The notes under the pieces were generated by a model. It did not search any database. It had not been told where the DNA came from and worked only from the letters and a program-made list of their open reading frames with translations. A DNA stretch of 64,000 nucleotides from Chitinophagaceae bacterium (lineage in GTDB: Bacteria > Bacteroidota > Bacteroidia > Chitinophagales > Chitinophagaceae), in the NCBI GenBank assembly GCA_020403425.1, contig JADBXR010000026.1, positions 1 through 64,000 on the forward strand, read 5' to 3'. Below, piece after piece: positions 27,049 to 36,697 of the stretch; the stretch's first letter is position 1, and each line of letters begins with the position of its first letter. The position numbers were made by a program, and so were the translations under genes.

Positions 27049-28491
27049 ATGACCAATACGACCTCCTTCAAACCAACATTGGGACTGTTCGATGCCACCA
27101 TGATTGTTGCGGGAAGCATGATCGGTTCCGGTATCTTTATTGTTAGTGCGGACATTACCCGCAACGTGGGTAGCGCCGGCTGGCTGATCATGGTTTGGCT
27201 GATCACCGGTTTCATGACCCTGACCGCGGCATTGAGTTACGGAGAGCTGAGTGCCATGTTTCCAAAGGCCGGGGGGCAGTACGTGTACCTCAAAGAATCC
27301 TATAACCCATTGGTGGGGTTCCTGTATGGATGGAGCTTCTTTTCGGTGATACAGACAGGCACCATTGCCGCCGTGGGAGTGGCATTCTGTAAGTTCGCGG
27401 GATATTTTTTTCCATCACTGGAGCTGACCGATGCCAATGTGTTATTGACGATCGGGTCGTTCAAGATCTATCTAGCCCAGATCGTTTCCATATTGCTGAT
27501 CGTTTTCCTTACCTATATCAACACAAGGGGTATCAAGGGTGGTAAACTGATCCAGACCACTTTCACGATGACGAAACTATTGTCTTTGTTCGGACTCATC
27601 ATTTTCGGCTTTATCATGGCCAAAGGCGATGTGTGGGATGCCAACTGGCAAAATGCCTGGAGCATGCAGAAGATGACCAGCAGTGCGGATACCAGTCTGA
27701 ATTTTGATGCCACCATCATCACGCCACTGATCGGTGCCGCCGCTATTGGCGCCATTGCTGCATCTATGGTGGGTTCCATATTCAGCAGTGATGCATGGAA
27801 CAACGTGACCTTCATTGCCGGTGAGATCAAGAACCCGCAGAAAAATATCGGCTTCAGTCTTTTTTTAGGCACACTGATCGTTACCATCATCTATGTTTCA
27901 GCCAACCTGATGTACCTGAGCGTATTGCCGTTGCATGATATCGCTTTTGCCAAAGCAGAAAGGTTGGCCGTTGCCGCTTCCAATGTGATCTTTGGCGATG
28001 TGGGTACTTATGTGATCGCCCTGATGATCATGGTATCGACCTTCGGTTGTAACAACGGACTGATCCTGGCCGGCGCCCGTGTGTACTATACCATGGCACA
28101 GGATGGACTGTTCTTTAAAAAAGCCGGTACGCTCAATAAGAACGCTGTTCCTGAGTGGGCACTATGGGCACAATGTGTTGTGGCATCCCTGCTCTGTTTG
28201 AGTGGGAAATATGGCGACCTGCTGGATATGGTATCGTTCATCGTGGTCATCTTTTATGTGCTCACGATCGCAGGTATCTTCATTCTGCGCAAAAAAATGC
28301 CAGGGGCAGAAAGACCTTATAAAGCATTCGGATACCCGGTATTGCCGGCTTTGTATATGTTGATGGGTATTGCGTTCTGTGTGATGCTGATCATTTATAA
28401 ACCCAGTTTCACCTGGCCCGGTCTGATCATTACCCTGATCGGTATTCCATTGTATTACCTGGCTGTGCGTAATTCAAAAAAAGAGGCATGA
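27049..28491 (+). CDS. APC family amino acid permease
   Basis: 480 residues with about 12 hydrophobic spans. The first helix carries MIVAGSMIGSGIFIVSADI, the conserved GSGIF substrate-site motif of APC transporters, and helix 2-3 has the YGELSAMFPKAGGQYVYLKE signature. A proton- or exchange-driven amino acid transporter is expected; the substrate is unknown. It overlaps the heptose kinase gene by 4 nt (ATGA), so the two are co-translated, though a functional link is not obvious. Its start codon follows a terminator T tract with no room for a leader. Confidence 0.88.
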   Translation: MTNTTSFKPTLGLFDATMIVAGSMIGSGIFIVSADITRNVGSAGWLIMVWLITGFMTLTAALSYGELSAMFPKAGGQYVYLKESYNPLVGFLYGWSFFSVIQTGTIAAVGVAFCKFAGYFFPSLELTDANVLLTIGSFKIYLAQIVSILLIVFLTYINTRGIKGGKLIQTTFTMTKLLSLFGLIIFGFIMAKGDVWDANWQNAWSMQKMTSSADTSLNFDATIITPLIGAAAIGAIAASMVGSIFSSDAWNNVTFIAGEIKNPQKNIGFSLFLGTLIVTIIYVSANLMYLSVLPLHDIAFAKAERLAVAASNVIFGDVGTYVIALMIMVSTFGCNNGLILAGARVYYTMAQDGLFFKKAGTLNKNAVPEWALWAQCVVASLLCLSGKYGDLLDMVSFIVVIFYVLTIAGIFILRKKMPGAERPYKAFGYPVLPALYMLMGIAFCVMLIIYKPSFTWPGLIITLIGIPLYYLAVRNSKKEA

Positions 28492-29483
28492 TGGATTTCA
28501 AAAAACTGTTCGCAGGTTTTTCCGATAAAAAAGTGGCCATTGTTGGCGACCTGATGCTGGACACGTATTGGTGGGGTTCGGTAGACCGGATCTCTCCCGA
28601 AGCTCCCGTACCGGTCGTGGCCTTGAAAAAGAAAGAACTAAGGGTGGGAGGCGCTGCCAATGTAGCCTTGAATACGGTATCGTTGGGGGCACAGACAACT
28701 GTATTTTCTGTCGTGGGGAAAGATGCCGATGGAAAAGAGCTGATGCGTTTACTGAATGAAAACCGTATCAATACCGCATACGTAGTAGCTGCCGAGAACA
28801 GGATCACCACCAACAAAACCCGCATCATGAGCCGTAACCAGCAGATGATGCGGTTGGATGCAGAGATCACGGCAGATATCGATGCAGGGGACGAAACCCG
28901 GCTGATCAACCAGGTGGCCGCATATTTCAAAGCGGGCAGACCTGATATCCTGATATTCGAAGACTATAATAAAGGGGTACTGACCACCAGAGTGATCAGG
29001 GAATTGATCGCCTTGTGTAAGGAATATGGGGTAGCGACCAGTGTGGATCCCAAGAAGAAGAATTTTCTTTCTTTCCAGGGGGTCACCATTTTTAAACCCA
29101 ACCTGAAAGAAGTAAAGGAAGGCTTGAACCTGTTGGATGACACCGTAGATATGCAGACGCTCAGTCATATGCATAAAGGATTACAGTCACACCTGCAGCA
29201 CGAAATATCATTTATCACTTTATCCGAAAAAGGGGTGTTTTACCAGCAGGGTGATGAACAGAAACTGATCCCTACCCATGTCCGTAATATTGCGGATGTA
29301 AGCGGTGCCGGGGATACGGTGATAGCAGTGGCATCCCTTGTATATGCCAGTACCCACAACATGCTGCTGGCCGCCGAAATGGCGAATATTGCCGGTGGAC
29401 TGGTCTGCGAAGAAGTGGGCACCGCACCGATCGACCGGCAGAAGCTCTTGCATGAGTGCGAGCTGTTGTTGGGACGGCAGTAG
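28488..29483 (+). CDS. rfaE1: D-glycero-beta-D-manno-heptose-7-phosphate kinase (PfkB family)
   Basis: 331 residues of the ribokinase/PfkB fold, matching the kinase half of HldE, which makes heptose-1,7-bisphosphate for LPS core. Landmarks are VGDLMLDTYWWGSVDRISPEAPVPVV (residues 19-44), RVGGAANVALN (near 52), DPKKKNF and the PfkB signature DVSGAGDTVIAVA near residue 270 with catalytic Asp. No nucleotidyltransferase domain is fused and none lies beside it. Start at 28488 or 28491 (ATGATG). Confidence 0.85.
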   Translation: MMDFKKLFAGFSDKKVAIVGDLMLDTYWWGSVDRISPEAPVPVVALKKKELRVGGAANVALNTVSLGAQTTVFSVVGKDADGKELMRLLNENRINTAYVVAAENRITTNKTRIMSRNQQMMRLDAEITADIDAGDETRLINQVAAYFKAGRPDILIFEDYNKGVLTTRVIRELIALCKEYGVATSVDPKKKNFLSFQGVTIFKPNLKEVKEGLNLLDDTVDMQTLSHMHKGLQSHLQHEISFITLSEKGVFYQQGDEQKLIPTHVRNIADVSGAGDTVIAVASLVYASTHNMLLAAEMANIAGGLVCEEVGTAPIDRQKLLHECELLLGRQ

Positions 29484-29610
29484 TGAGACGTCATTCGTGA
29501 ATCGTGAGGCGTGAGTGGTGAATGGGCAATGGTCAATTGTGAACGGGCCGTTACATTGCCTACCCAATGACTACTCACTACTTACCACTCACGATTCACG
29601 CCCTAAACGT
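29484..29610. repeat. Inverted low-complexity repeat after rfaE1
   Basis: The left arm begins on the stop codon: GACGTCATTCGTGAATCGTGAGG, then GTGAGTGGTGAATGGGC. The right arm reads ACTCACTACTTACCACTCAC, then GATTCACG and ending near AAACGTC. Outer words (GACGT, CGTGAATCGTGAG) match right-arm complements in order. Confidence 0.75.
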
Positions 29611-29720
29611 CCTGCAACAAATCCAGTCCGGGCTTGAACCTTCTCTAATGTTCCCGTTCAATAATTCGATTTTCTCAGTTGACTAAATATCTATTTTCGA
29701 CCTCGATAAGCGAAAAAGAT

Positions 29721-30668
29721 ATGTCAGATTTTACCATTGTGTTACATGGCGGTGCAGGCACCATACTGAAGGAGGATATGACACCGGCTTTGGAACAGGC
29801 ATACTGTGATGGCCTGCAGCAGGCGCTGGACCTGGGTTATGCTGTACTGGAGCAGGGCGGTACGGCCGTCAATGCCGTAAAAGCTGCCCTGGTGATACTG
29901 GAAGATAATGTGTTGTTCAATGCCGGAAGGGGTGCTGTATTTACCAAGAAAGGGGTTCAGGAAATGGATGCAGCTATTATGGATGGGAGTGATCTGTCGG
30001 CTGGGGCAGTGGCAGGGGTACGTAACGTGCGCAACCCGATAGAACTGGCCACCGAAGTGATGCGAAACAGTAACCACGTTTTCCTGAGTGGTAAAGGGGC
30101 CAATGACTTTGCGATCAAACAGGGTGTGAAACTGGAGCCTGATGAATATTTCTTCTCACAGTTCCGCTACGACCAGTGGAAAGCCATCCGCGATTCGGAT
30201 ACCTATTCTTTGGATCATACCAATCACCACCTGGAAGAACTCATGCGCGACAAGAAGTTCGGAACTGTTGGGGCCGTTGCCTGTGACAGTAAAGGGAACC
30301 TGGCGGCTGCCACTTCTACGGGTGGTATGACCAATAAGAAATATGGACGCATAGGGGATAGCCCGGTGATCGGTGCTGGTACCTATGCCAACAATGCCAC
30401 CTGTGCCATCAGCTGTACCGGTCATGGTGAAATGTTTATCCGAAGTGTTGCCGCATACGATGTGAGTTGTCTGATGGAATATAAGGGGCTGAGTTTACAG
30501 GAAGCCATGGATACCGTAGTGAACCGGAAATTGGTTGCGTTGCATGGCGAGGGAGGTATGATCGGTGTAGATGCCAAAGGGAACGCAGCCATGGTATTGA
30601 ACAGTGCGGGAATGTATCGGGGTATGAAAAATAGTAAGGGTATTACAGAAGTTTCTATCTATAAATAG
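29721..30668 (+). CDS. Isoaspartyl peptidase / L-asparaginase (Ntn hydrolase)
   Basis: 315 residues of the plant-type asparaginase family, which self-cleaves before a Thr that becomes the nucleophile. The site is KKFGTVGAVA with Thr182, preceded by a ~20-residue charged linker. FTIVLHGGAGTI (residues 4-15) and STGGMTNKKYGRIGDSPVIGAGTYA (near 195-220) are diagnostic. It releases Asp from isoaspartyl dipeptides or hydrolyses Asn. No signal peptide is visible from the chosen ATG; a TATTTTCG box lies 22 nt upstream. Confidence 0.9.
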   Translation: MSDFTIVLHGGAGTILKEDMTPALEQAYCDGLQQALDLGYAVLEQGGTAVNAVKAALVILEDNVLFNAGRGAVFTKKGVQEMDAAIMDGSDLSAGAVAGVRNVRNPIELATEVMRNSNHVFLSGKGANDFAIKQGVKLEPDEYFFSQFRYDQWKAIRDSDTYSLDHTNHHLEELMRDKKFGTVGAVACDSKGNLAAATSTGGMTNKKYGRIGDSPVIGAGTYANNATCAISCTGHGEMFIRSVAAYDVSCLMEYKGLSLQEAMDTVVNRKLVALHGEGGMIGVDAKGNAAMVLNSAGMYRGMKNSKGITEVSIYK

Positions 30669-30707
30669 GTATATTTGGTACAGGTCTATGAACATGAGAA
30701 AATAAAG

Positions 30708-30732
30708 GAGCTACCAGGGTAGCTCTTTTTTG
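30708..30732 (+). terminator. Terminator after asparaginase gene
   Basis: GAGCTACC pairs with GGTAGCTC around AG, followed by TTTTTT. It lies 40 nt past the stop and 26 nt before ispD. Confidence 0.8.
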
Positions 30733-30757
30733 TTAGTGCAAAACAAGGAACGATATC

Positions 30758-31435
30758 ATGAAAAAATATGCAGTGATCGTGGCAGGTGGCAGTGGGCAAA
30801 GGATGGGAACATCCATACCCAAGCAATTCCTGCTGTTGCAGGGCAAACCCTTGTTATGGTATTCCCTGCAGGTGTTCCTGCAGGCTTTTGATGATCTGCA
30901 GATCATCCTGGTAGTACCGGGTGATAACCTGGCAGAAGGAGAACGACTGGCAAAAGAACTGGATGGGAACACGCGCATCAGGGTGATCACAGGCGGCAGT
31001 ACCCGTTTCCATTCCGTGCAGAATGGACTCGCATGCGTAACTTCCCCTTCCATTGTTTTTGTGCATGATGGTGTTCGCTGCCTGGTGAGCACGGACCTTA
31101 TCCGTCGTTGTTACACACAGGCATTGGAAAAAGGAAGCGCCATACCTGCCGTGGCAGCCACGGATAGCATAAGGGTCGTAGAGGGCGCAAGTCATCTTGT
31201 GATGGATAGAAACCGGGTCTGGATCATCCAGACCCCGCAGACCTTCCGGAGTGAATTACTGCTTCCTGCTTTTCAACGGGATTATACCGAGGGTTTTACG
31301 GATGAAGCTACCGTAGTGGAGGCTTCGGGTGAAGCAGTTTATTTAATTGATGGCGAATACACCAACATCAAAATCACAAGGCCGGTCGACCTGCTGGTTG
31401 CAGAAAGGATACTGGCAGACAGGTCATCTCTTTAA
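30758..31435 (+). CDS. ispD: 2-C-methyl-D-erythritol 4-phosphate cytidylyltransferase
   Basis: 225 residues. Adds CMP to MEP in the non-mevalonate isoprenoid pathway. The nucleotide-binding loop VAGGSGQRMGTSIPKQFLLLQGKPLLW is at residues 8-34; FVHDGVRCLVS (near 99), PAVAATDSI and QTPQTFRSELLL are further signatures, and FTDEATVVEASG holds the conserved DE. No ispF is adjacent. Its last 12 nt overlap the 3' end of the convergent gene. Confidence 0.95.
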   Translation: MKKYAVIVAGGSGQRMGTSIPKQFLLLQGKPLLWYSLQVFLQAFDDLQIILVVPGDNLAEGERLAKELDGNTRIRVITGGSTRFHSVQNGLACVTSPSIVFVHDGVRCLVSTDLIRRCYTQALEKGSAIPAVAATDSIRVVEGASHLVMDRNRVWIIQTPQTFRSELLLPAFQRDYTEGFTDEATVVEASGEAVYLIDGEYTNIKITRPVDLLVAERILADRSSL

Positions 31436-32338
31436 CAATCGTAATGGCCAGGGCAGACGATTGTCATGGTAGTGAAAGTAGGGTTGCGCTACGGCACCGA
31501 ATGATTCATAAAAATTTTTAACGCCGGGTAATTCAGAACCTTCCATATCCAATAATAAGGGTTGGCCGGAAAACTCCTGTATGATCCGATCGATCAGCCA
31601 ATGATTGGCTTCTTTGTTACGTCCACCGGGGAGTGTGGTGTTCATCAGGTTATATATTCGGCGGTTGTCTTTCAGTAGTAATGCAATTGCCAGTAACTCG
31701 CCCTCCTGATCCCTTACGGATCGTACCAGGCATTGCTCTTTTTGTTGTAAGCTTTCGCCAAGCAGCTGGAAGCGTTGGTAGTCGGCAGCTTGTACCTGTT
31801 GCATCCTGGAGCCATACTGTTCCCGGTAATGAGTCACCGCTTCCTGTACACTGCCATGGCCATACACCAGGGACAGTTTTTCTGCTTTCCTGATATTCTC
31901 TTTCAGATCGCTCCTGTAATGATTCCTTATCTCTTCTGTGGGCCGTTCCAGCGGGATCACCAGATTGGTCCTGGCCGTCACCCGCACTGTTCCCAGCAAG
32001 TCCCTGTTCAGGAAATTAAAATGAATATCAGCATAGGAAACTGTGCTCCGTACCAGCAATAGTATTGTTTCGACCGAAACTGACCTGCTATCTCCCACGA
32101 GTCCCAATTGTTGAATGAATGCAGGGGTATAGGCATAACGGACCCCCCATTTTTTACGCACCGGCAGGGGCATTACAGCTTCGTAATCATTGACCACGAT
32201 CCCGTACCATTGTGTGCAGATAGCATCCAGGTAGGTGGTGGTGGCATAGATGAGCCCATTGGCCTGATCCCGTATACACTGGTCCCACAGCTGGTAACAG
32301 ATATTGTGAGAAGGTAAAAGTTGAACGGTTGGTTTCAT
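31424..32338 (-). CDS. FemAB-like GNAT acyltransferase
   Basis: 304 residues. The C-terminal half (RRIYNLMNTTLPGGRNKEANHWLIDRIIQEFSGQPLLLDMEGSELPGVKNFYESFGA) matches the GNAT/FemAB fold, with the NHWLID helix and the FYESFGA end motif. The N-terminal half (VMPLPVRKKWGVRYAYTPAFIQQLGLVG) is typical of FemAB-related proteins of Bacteroidetes surface-sugar clusters. Probably acylates a sugar or peptide precursor at the inner membrane. It lies 39 nt downstream of the glycosylphosphotransferase gene, in the same operon. Confidence 0.7.
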   Translation of the reverse strand: MKPTVQLLPSHNICYQLWDQCIRDQANGLIYATTTYLDAICTQWYGIVVNDYEAVMPLPVRKKWGVRYAYTPAFIQQLGLVGDSRSVSVETILLLVRSTVSYADIHFNFLNRDLLGTVRVTARTNLVIPLERPTEEIRNHYRSDLKENIRKAEKLSLVYGHGSVQEAVTHYREQYGSRMQQVQAADYQRFQLLGESLQQKEQCLVRSVRDQEGELLAIALLLKDNRRIYNLMNTTLPGGRNKEANHWLIDRIIQEFSGQPLLLDMEGSELPGVKNFYESFGAVAQPYFHYHDNRLPWPLRLLKR

Positions 32339-32377
32339 CAGGGGGAAAATACCGCAATATTTACAGGTGTGAAAGAT

Positions 32378-33751
32378 TTATTTTCCTTTGCCCGAGAGAA
32401 TGATACGAAGGCTATGCATCATGATCTTGAAATCAAGCAGCAGAGAGGCATTCTCTATATAGATCAGGTCATATTCCATCCTTTCGATCATCTCGTCCAC
32501 ACTGGAAGCATAACCGAACTGCACCATACCCCAGGAAGTAAGACCGGGTTTGGCCCGAAGCAGGTAGCGGTAGTAGGGGGTTCTTTTCATGATCTGATCG
32601 ATGTATTCTTTTCTCTCAGGTCTTGGTCCGATCAGGCTCATATCGCCCCTGATGATGTTCCATAATTGGGGCAACTCATCCAGCCGCCATTTACGCATGA
32701 ATTTACCCCAGGGTGTGATCCGCGGGTCGTGATCACTGGACAGGGCGGGGCCGTCTTTCTCTGCATTCGCCACCATGCTTCTGAATTTGTAGATAGTGAA
32801 AGGTTTGCCTTTGTAACCGATCCTTTGCTGGCTGTATATGATACCGCCTTTTGATGAAAGGGCTGTTCGAATGGCGATGAATAGCAACAACGGACTTAAC
32901 AGGATCAATGCTGTAACGGATAGGAGGAGATCGAACAGTCGTTTTACATTCTGTTCCCGGGCCGACAGGGCGCTGCTCTGGATATCGATCAGCATGGCAC
33001 CCAGTACGTTGTTGGTCTTGACAGATCCTGAAAGAATATCGATCGTGTCGGGCACCAGTTTGATGTCCACATCTTTCTGGGCCAGCCGGTTCACCAGTTC
33101 TTCCGTGAGCAGGTGTTGTTTCTTTTCCAGGGCAAGGATTACTTTCTCTATCTGGTGTTTGTCGATCAGAAGTTCCAGTTGTTCTATTGTGCCCAGATGG
33201 GGCAGCCATTTGCCTAAACCGTTCCGGGTCTCGGGAGTGACCGTGATGAAACCGATGGTCTTAAAACCGAGATACCGATAGTTCTTATTGAGCTCCTTAT
33301 ACAGTTTTACGGCTTCCGGATTGTTGCCGATGATGAGGGTATTGAAGACGATATCGCCTTTTTCGAGTGCGATCTTTACCTGGTATAATAGCAGGTTCCT
33401 GCCTAAAAAGACCAGTAGGGATTGCAGGGCAAAATAGAGCAGGAAGGAATTGACAGAAAAAGATCCATGACCGGGAACAAACCATAGGATTAGAAAGGAT
33501 CCCAGGAAACTGTAGATCAGGGTTGAGGTGAATTCGTTCAGCCTTGATTTTTCATAGAGGGATTGGTTGTAATTGCCGGCAAATGCATACAGGATGATCC
33601 AGACCAGGCCCAGTGCCAGGCATCTGAGTATGGATATCTGTTCTGATCCAGCGGATAGATAGTAGTTGGAAAACAGCAGTAGGCCGGTAACAGAAAAAAG
33701 ATAATCGCTGATAAGGTACCAGCTGATATTTTTTTTTCGGCTACGCATCAT
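32378..33751 (-). CDS. Undecaprenyl-phosphate sugar phosphotransferase (WcaJ type)
   Basis: 457 residues. The N-terminal ~125 residues hold four to five membrane spans, followed by a Rossmann-like domain (NTLIIGNNPEAVKLYKELN, near 137) and the C-terminal bacterial sugar transferase domain: KGGIIYSQQRIGYKGKPFTIYKFRSM, DELPQLWNIIRGDMSLIGPRPERKEYI. It transfers hexose-1-phosphate to undecaprenyl phosphate, starting exopolysaccharide or capsule repeat-unit assembly. It overlaps the upstream oxidoreductase gene by 1 nt. No other polysaccharide genes (wzx, wzy, glycosyltransferases) are in view. Confidence 0.9.
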   Translation of the reverse strand: MMRSRKKNISWYLISDYLFSVTGLLLFSNYYLSAGSEQISILRCLALGLVWIILYAFAGNYNQSLYEKSRLNEFTSTLIYSFLGSFLILWFVPGHGSFSVNSFLLYFALQSLLVFLGRNLLLYQVKIALEKGDIVFNTLIIGNNPEAVKLYKELNKNYRYLGFKTIGFITVTPETRNGLGKWLPHLGTIEQLELLIDKHQIEKVILALEKKQHLLTEELVNRLAQKDVDIKLVPDTIDILSGSVKTNNVLGAMLIDIQSSALSAREQNVKRLFDLLLSVTALILLSPLLLFIAIRTALSSKGGIIYSQQRIGYKGKPFTIYKFRSMVANAEKDGPALSSDHDPRITPWGKFMRKWRLDELPQLWNIIRGDMSLIGPRPERKEYIDQIMKRTPYYRYLLRAKPGLTSWGMVQFGYASSVDEMIERMEYDLIYIENASLLLDFKIMMHSLRIILSGKGK

Positions 33752-34725
33752 CAGACGAGAATACTGGTATTATTGATCTTCTCCAGTATCTGGTGGGCCA
33801 CTTCCATGGCCAGGAAACCATCGATCTCACTCACGACCGTAGGTTTATTGTTGATGATCGAATCTACAAATGCTTCCAGTTCCAGTTTGATGGCATTGAG
33901 TGGCTGTACGGTAGGGTTGGCGATGGCGATGGTCTTTTTACCGTTCAGGGTATCTATGTCAAAGGAGAAGACATTGGTATCGTCCGGCTGTTTCAGTTTG
34001 ATGATCTCTGTTTTCTTTTCCAGGAAATCGATCCCCACATACGCGTCTTTCTGGAACAGACGCATCTTACGCATCTTCTTCATGCTGATGCGGCTGCTGG
34101 TGAGATTGGCCACACAGCCATTGTTGAATTCGATACGGACGTTGGCGATATCCGGCGTTTCTGTCATAACGGCTACGCCGCTGGCAGAAATATGTTTCAC
34201 ATCGCTTTTCACCAGGCTCAGGATAATGTCGATGTCGTGGATCATCAGGTCCAGGATCACGCTTACTTCCGTTCCTCTCGGGTTGAATTGTGCCAGCCTG
34301 TGCACTTCAATGAACATGGGATTCAGCGGCATGTCCTTGATGGCCAGGTAAGCCGGATTGAAGCGCTCCACATGTCCCACCTGGAGTTTGATATTGGCTT
34401 CTCTCACCATGTTCACGATATCCCTTCCTTCCTGTATGGTATGCGCAAGCGGTTTTTCTACAAATACATGTTTGCCTTTGCGGATGGCCTGCATGCAGAT
34501 AGCGAAATGATGATCCGTGGGGGCAATGATATCGATGATGTCACAGGCGTCCATCAGTTTGTCCTCATCCATGTATCTTTTCAGACCGTATTGCTCACTG
34601 ACCGCTTTGGCATTCTCATTGTTGGGATCAAAAAAGCCCACCAGTTTCACCCCTTCGATCTCCTTCCAGTTGTTCAGGTGAAACTTACCCAGGTGGCCCA
34701 CTCCAAAAACTCCTACTTTCAGCAT
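33751..34725 (-). CDS. Gfo/Idh/MocA family oxidoreductase
   Basis: 324 residues. The Rossmann domain begins KVGVFGVGHLGKFHLNNW (residues 3-20, GxGxxG); EKPLAHT carries the family catalytic Lys near residue 95. The C-terminal domain has the MIHDIDIILSL motif (near 165). Such NAD(P)-dependent enzymes act on nucleotide or lipid-linked sugars; linkage to the sugar phosphotransferase by a 1-nt overlap suggests a role in surface polysaccharide precursor synthesis. Confidence 0.88.
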   Translation of the reverse strand: MLKVGVFGVGHLGKFHLNNWKEIEGVKLVGFFDPNNENAKAVSEQYGLKRYMDEDKLMDACDIIDIIAPTDHHFAICMQAIRKGKHVFVEKPLAHTIQEGRDIVNMVREANIKLQVGHVERFNPAYLAIKDMPLNPMFIEVHRLAQFNPRGTEVSVILDLMIHDIDIILSLVKSDVKHISASGVAVMTETPDIANVRIEFNNGCVANLTSSRISMKKMRKMRLFQKDAYVGIDFLEKKTEIIKLKQPDDTNVFSFDIDTLNGKKTIAIANPTVQPLNAIKLELEAFVDSIINNKPTVVSEIDGFLAMEVAHQILEKINNTSILV

Positions 34726-34815
34726 ATTGATGGCTTTTTTATCAGGCGGTAAATATAATTATTCGCAGGCTTTTTGTCTTTGCCCGGACAAAGATGTGGA
34801 TATCCTTTTGCCTCA

Positions 34816-36621
34816 TCAGGCAAAGTAATCCATGTTCTTTACCTGGGTCAATCCACCGTGTGCCAGCAAGGTATTGGCACAGGCTTCCGCATGCGGCATC
34901 TCATAGCGGAAAAAGAAATGCAGGGTATGGATCTTGCTTTCGTAAAAAGCCTCTGTGTTCCGGCTGAAATCCTTTTTGGTTATCCTGTCCGCTGCTACCG
35001 TAGCCTGTTTCAGCCACTGCCAGCCGATCACTACATACGATGCCATTTCCATGAATACGGTGGCATCTGCCAGGTAAAGGTCGATCTCACCTTTTTGGGC
35101 AAAACGGGTAAGATGTCCCAGTACACTCTCGATCCGGTGTAATTCCTGTACCAGTGTTTCCGCATGCTTTTGCAGTTCGGGGTATGCATTGGCCGATCGT
35201 ATGGTTTGTTGGATCTCTTCGGCCAGGAATGCCAGTGCTTTTCCTTTCTCCATGGTCACTTTGCGGCCCAGCAGGTCGAGCGATTGAATACCGGTGGTTC
35301 CCTCGTAGAGCGACATGATCTTCAGGTCCCGATACAATTGCTGAACAGGAAAGTCGGTGGTATAGCCGTATCCTCCCAGGGTTTGTATGGCCAGCGCAGC
35401 GGACCGGCTTCCCTGTTCGGATGCATAGGTCTTTACAATGGGGGTCAGTATCTCCAGCAGCAGTTGGTGCCGCTGTTGTTCCTCCGCTTGGGTCACCTGT
35501 GTCAGGTCATATAGCCGGTTACATTCCATGGCCAGTGACAGGGCGCCTTCTGCAATGGCTTTCTGCGTGAAGAGCATGCGTTGCACATCCGGGTGATGGA
35601 TGATGAGGGTAGGAGGCTGGGATGGGTCTTTTTCACTTGCCAGCCTGCCCTGTGGCCGCTCCATGGCATACTGCAGGGAAGCCTGGTAGGCGGCCATGGC
35701 TACCGATGCTGCACTTTGTCCCACGCTGATCCTGGCACCATTCATCATCTGGAACATATAGCTGAGTCCCTTGTGAGGTTCGCCCACCAGGTAGGCATGG
35801 CAGTCATCGTTGTCTCCGAACGACAGATGGGTAGTGGCGTATCCCCTTTGTCCCATCTTCTGAAAATCGCCTGCACAGTGAACATCATTGTAGGTGAGGC
35901 TGCCATCAGCTTCTGGCCGGAACTTGGGTATGATGAACAGGGAGATGCCTTTTACACCCGCAGGGGCTCCCTGTATCCTTGCCAGGGTAAGGTGTACAAA
36001 ATTCTCGCAGGCATCGTGCTCACCGCCGGATATAAAGATCTTTTGTCCTTTCACGGTATAATGGCCCTTGCCGGTAGGTGTTGCGGCAGAAACGATATCT
36101 GATAAGGAGCTGCCTGCCTGGGGTTCCGTCAGGGCCATGGTTCCCTGCCATTCACCGGAGAAGATCCTGGGCACATAGGTGGCGATCTGCTCAGCAGAAC
36201 CGAAACTGGTGATCAGTCCGGCGGCACCTGCAGACAGACCGGTATATCCTTCTACTCCATTGTTGGCAGCCTGGAACAGGTGATGTCCTGTGCTGAAGAT
36301 CATTTCCGGTAGTTGCATGCCGCCATGTTCGAAAGAAGCATATCCGCCGATCCAGTGCTGTTCTGCCGCTTTCCGGATGATGGTCTGCAACTGCGGATGT
36401 GTTCTTACACCTCCTTTGCCGTCATACTGTGCGGGAGAGGCATCCATCTCTTTGAAATACGGGAACATCTCCTGCTCGGCCAGCAGTTTGGCCGATTCAA
36501 TGATCATCCATGCCTGCTCCCCATCCAGGTGCGAAAAACGCTCATGTGAAAACAGCTCTTCCACCCGGTGAACATCAAACAGCAAAAACCGCAGATGCTC
36601 CATACTCGTAAAACGTGCCAT
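34816..36621 (-). CDS. Acyl-CoA dehydrogenase
   Basis: 601 residues, longer than classical enzymes because of a helical C-terminal extension from about residue 460. FAD/substrate motifs are MALTEPQAGSSLSDI (near 150) and GQKIFISGGEHD; catalytic-base region is MSLYEGTTGIQSLDLLGRK (near 440) with the Glu. It catalyses alpha-beta oxidation of an acyl-CoA. The start at 36621 (MARFTSMEHLRFLLFDVH) is preferred; GTG at 36654 would add residues encoded partly by spacer DNA. It lies downstream of an SDR reductase gene. Confidence 0.9.
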   Translation of the reverse strand: MARFTSMEHLRFLLFDVHRVEELFSHERFSHLDGEQAWMIIESAKLLAEQEMFPYFKEMDASPAQYDGKGGVRTHPQLQTIIRKAAEQHWIGGYASFEHGGMQLPEMIFSTGHHLFQAANNGVEGYTGLSAGAAGLITSFGSAEQIATYVPRIFSGEWQGTMALTEPQAGSSLSDIVSAATPTGKGHYTVKGQKIFISGGEHDACENFVHLTLARIQGAPAGVKGISLFIIPKFRPEADGSLTYNDVHCAGDFQKMGQRGYATTHLSFGDNDDCHAYLVGEPHKGLSYMFQMMNGARISVGQSAASVAMAAYQASLQYAMERPQGRLASEKDPSQPPTLIIHHPDVQRMLFTQKAIAEGALSLAMECNRLYDLTQVTQAEEQQRHQLLLEILTPIVKTYASEQGSRSAALAIQTLGGYGYTTDFPVQQLYRDLKIMSLYEGTTGIQSLDLLGRKVTMEKGKALAFLAEEIQQTIRSANAYPELQKHAETLVQELHRIESVLGHLTRFAQKGEIDLYLADATVFMEMASYVVIGWQWLKQATVAADRITKKDFSRNTEAFYESKIHTLHFFFRYEMPHAEACANTLLAHGGLTQVKNMDYFA

Positions 36622-36650
36622 ACTATTCAATTTATTACTACTCTCAACAG

Positions 36651-36692
36651 TCACTCATTCATTCATCCACTCATTCACTCATTCACTCATTA
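36651..36692. repeat. CATTCACT tandem repeat
   Basis: Imperfect 8- to 12-nt units (ACTCATTC, ATCCACTCATTC) repeat about five times between the SDR and acyl-CoA dehydrogenase genes. No inverted arm is present. Confidence 0.8.
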
Positions 36693-36697
36693 AATAA

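Noticed and set aside
33793..34752. 319-codon open frame antisense to the Gfo/Idh/MocA gene
   Set aside because: It is a shadow of the strongly conserved gene on the other strand; its translation is rich in His, Phe and Asp and has no domain.
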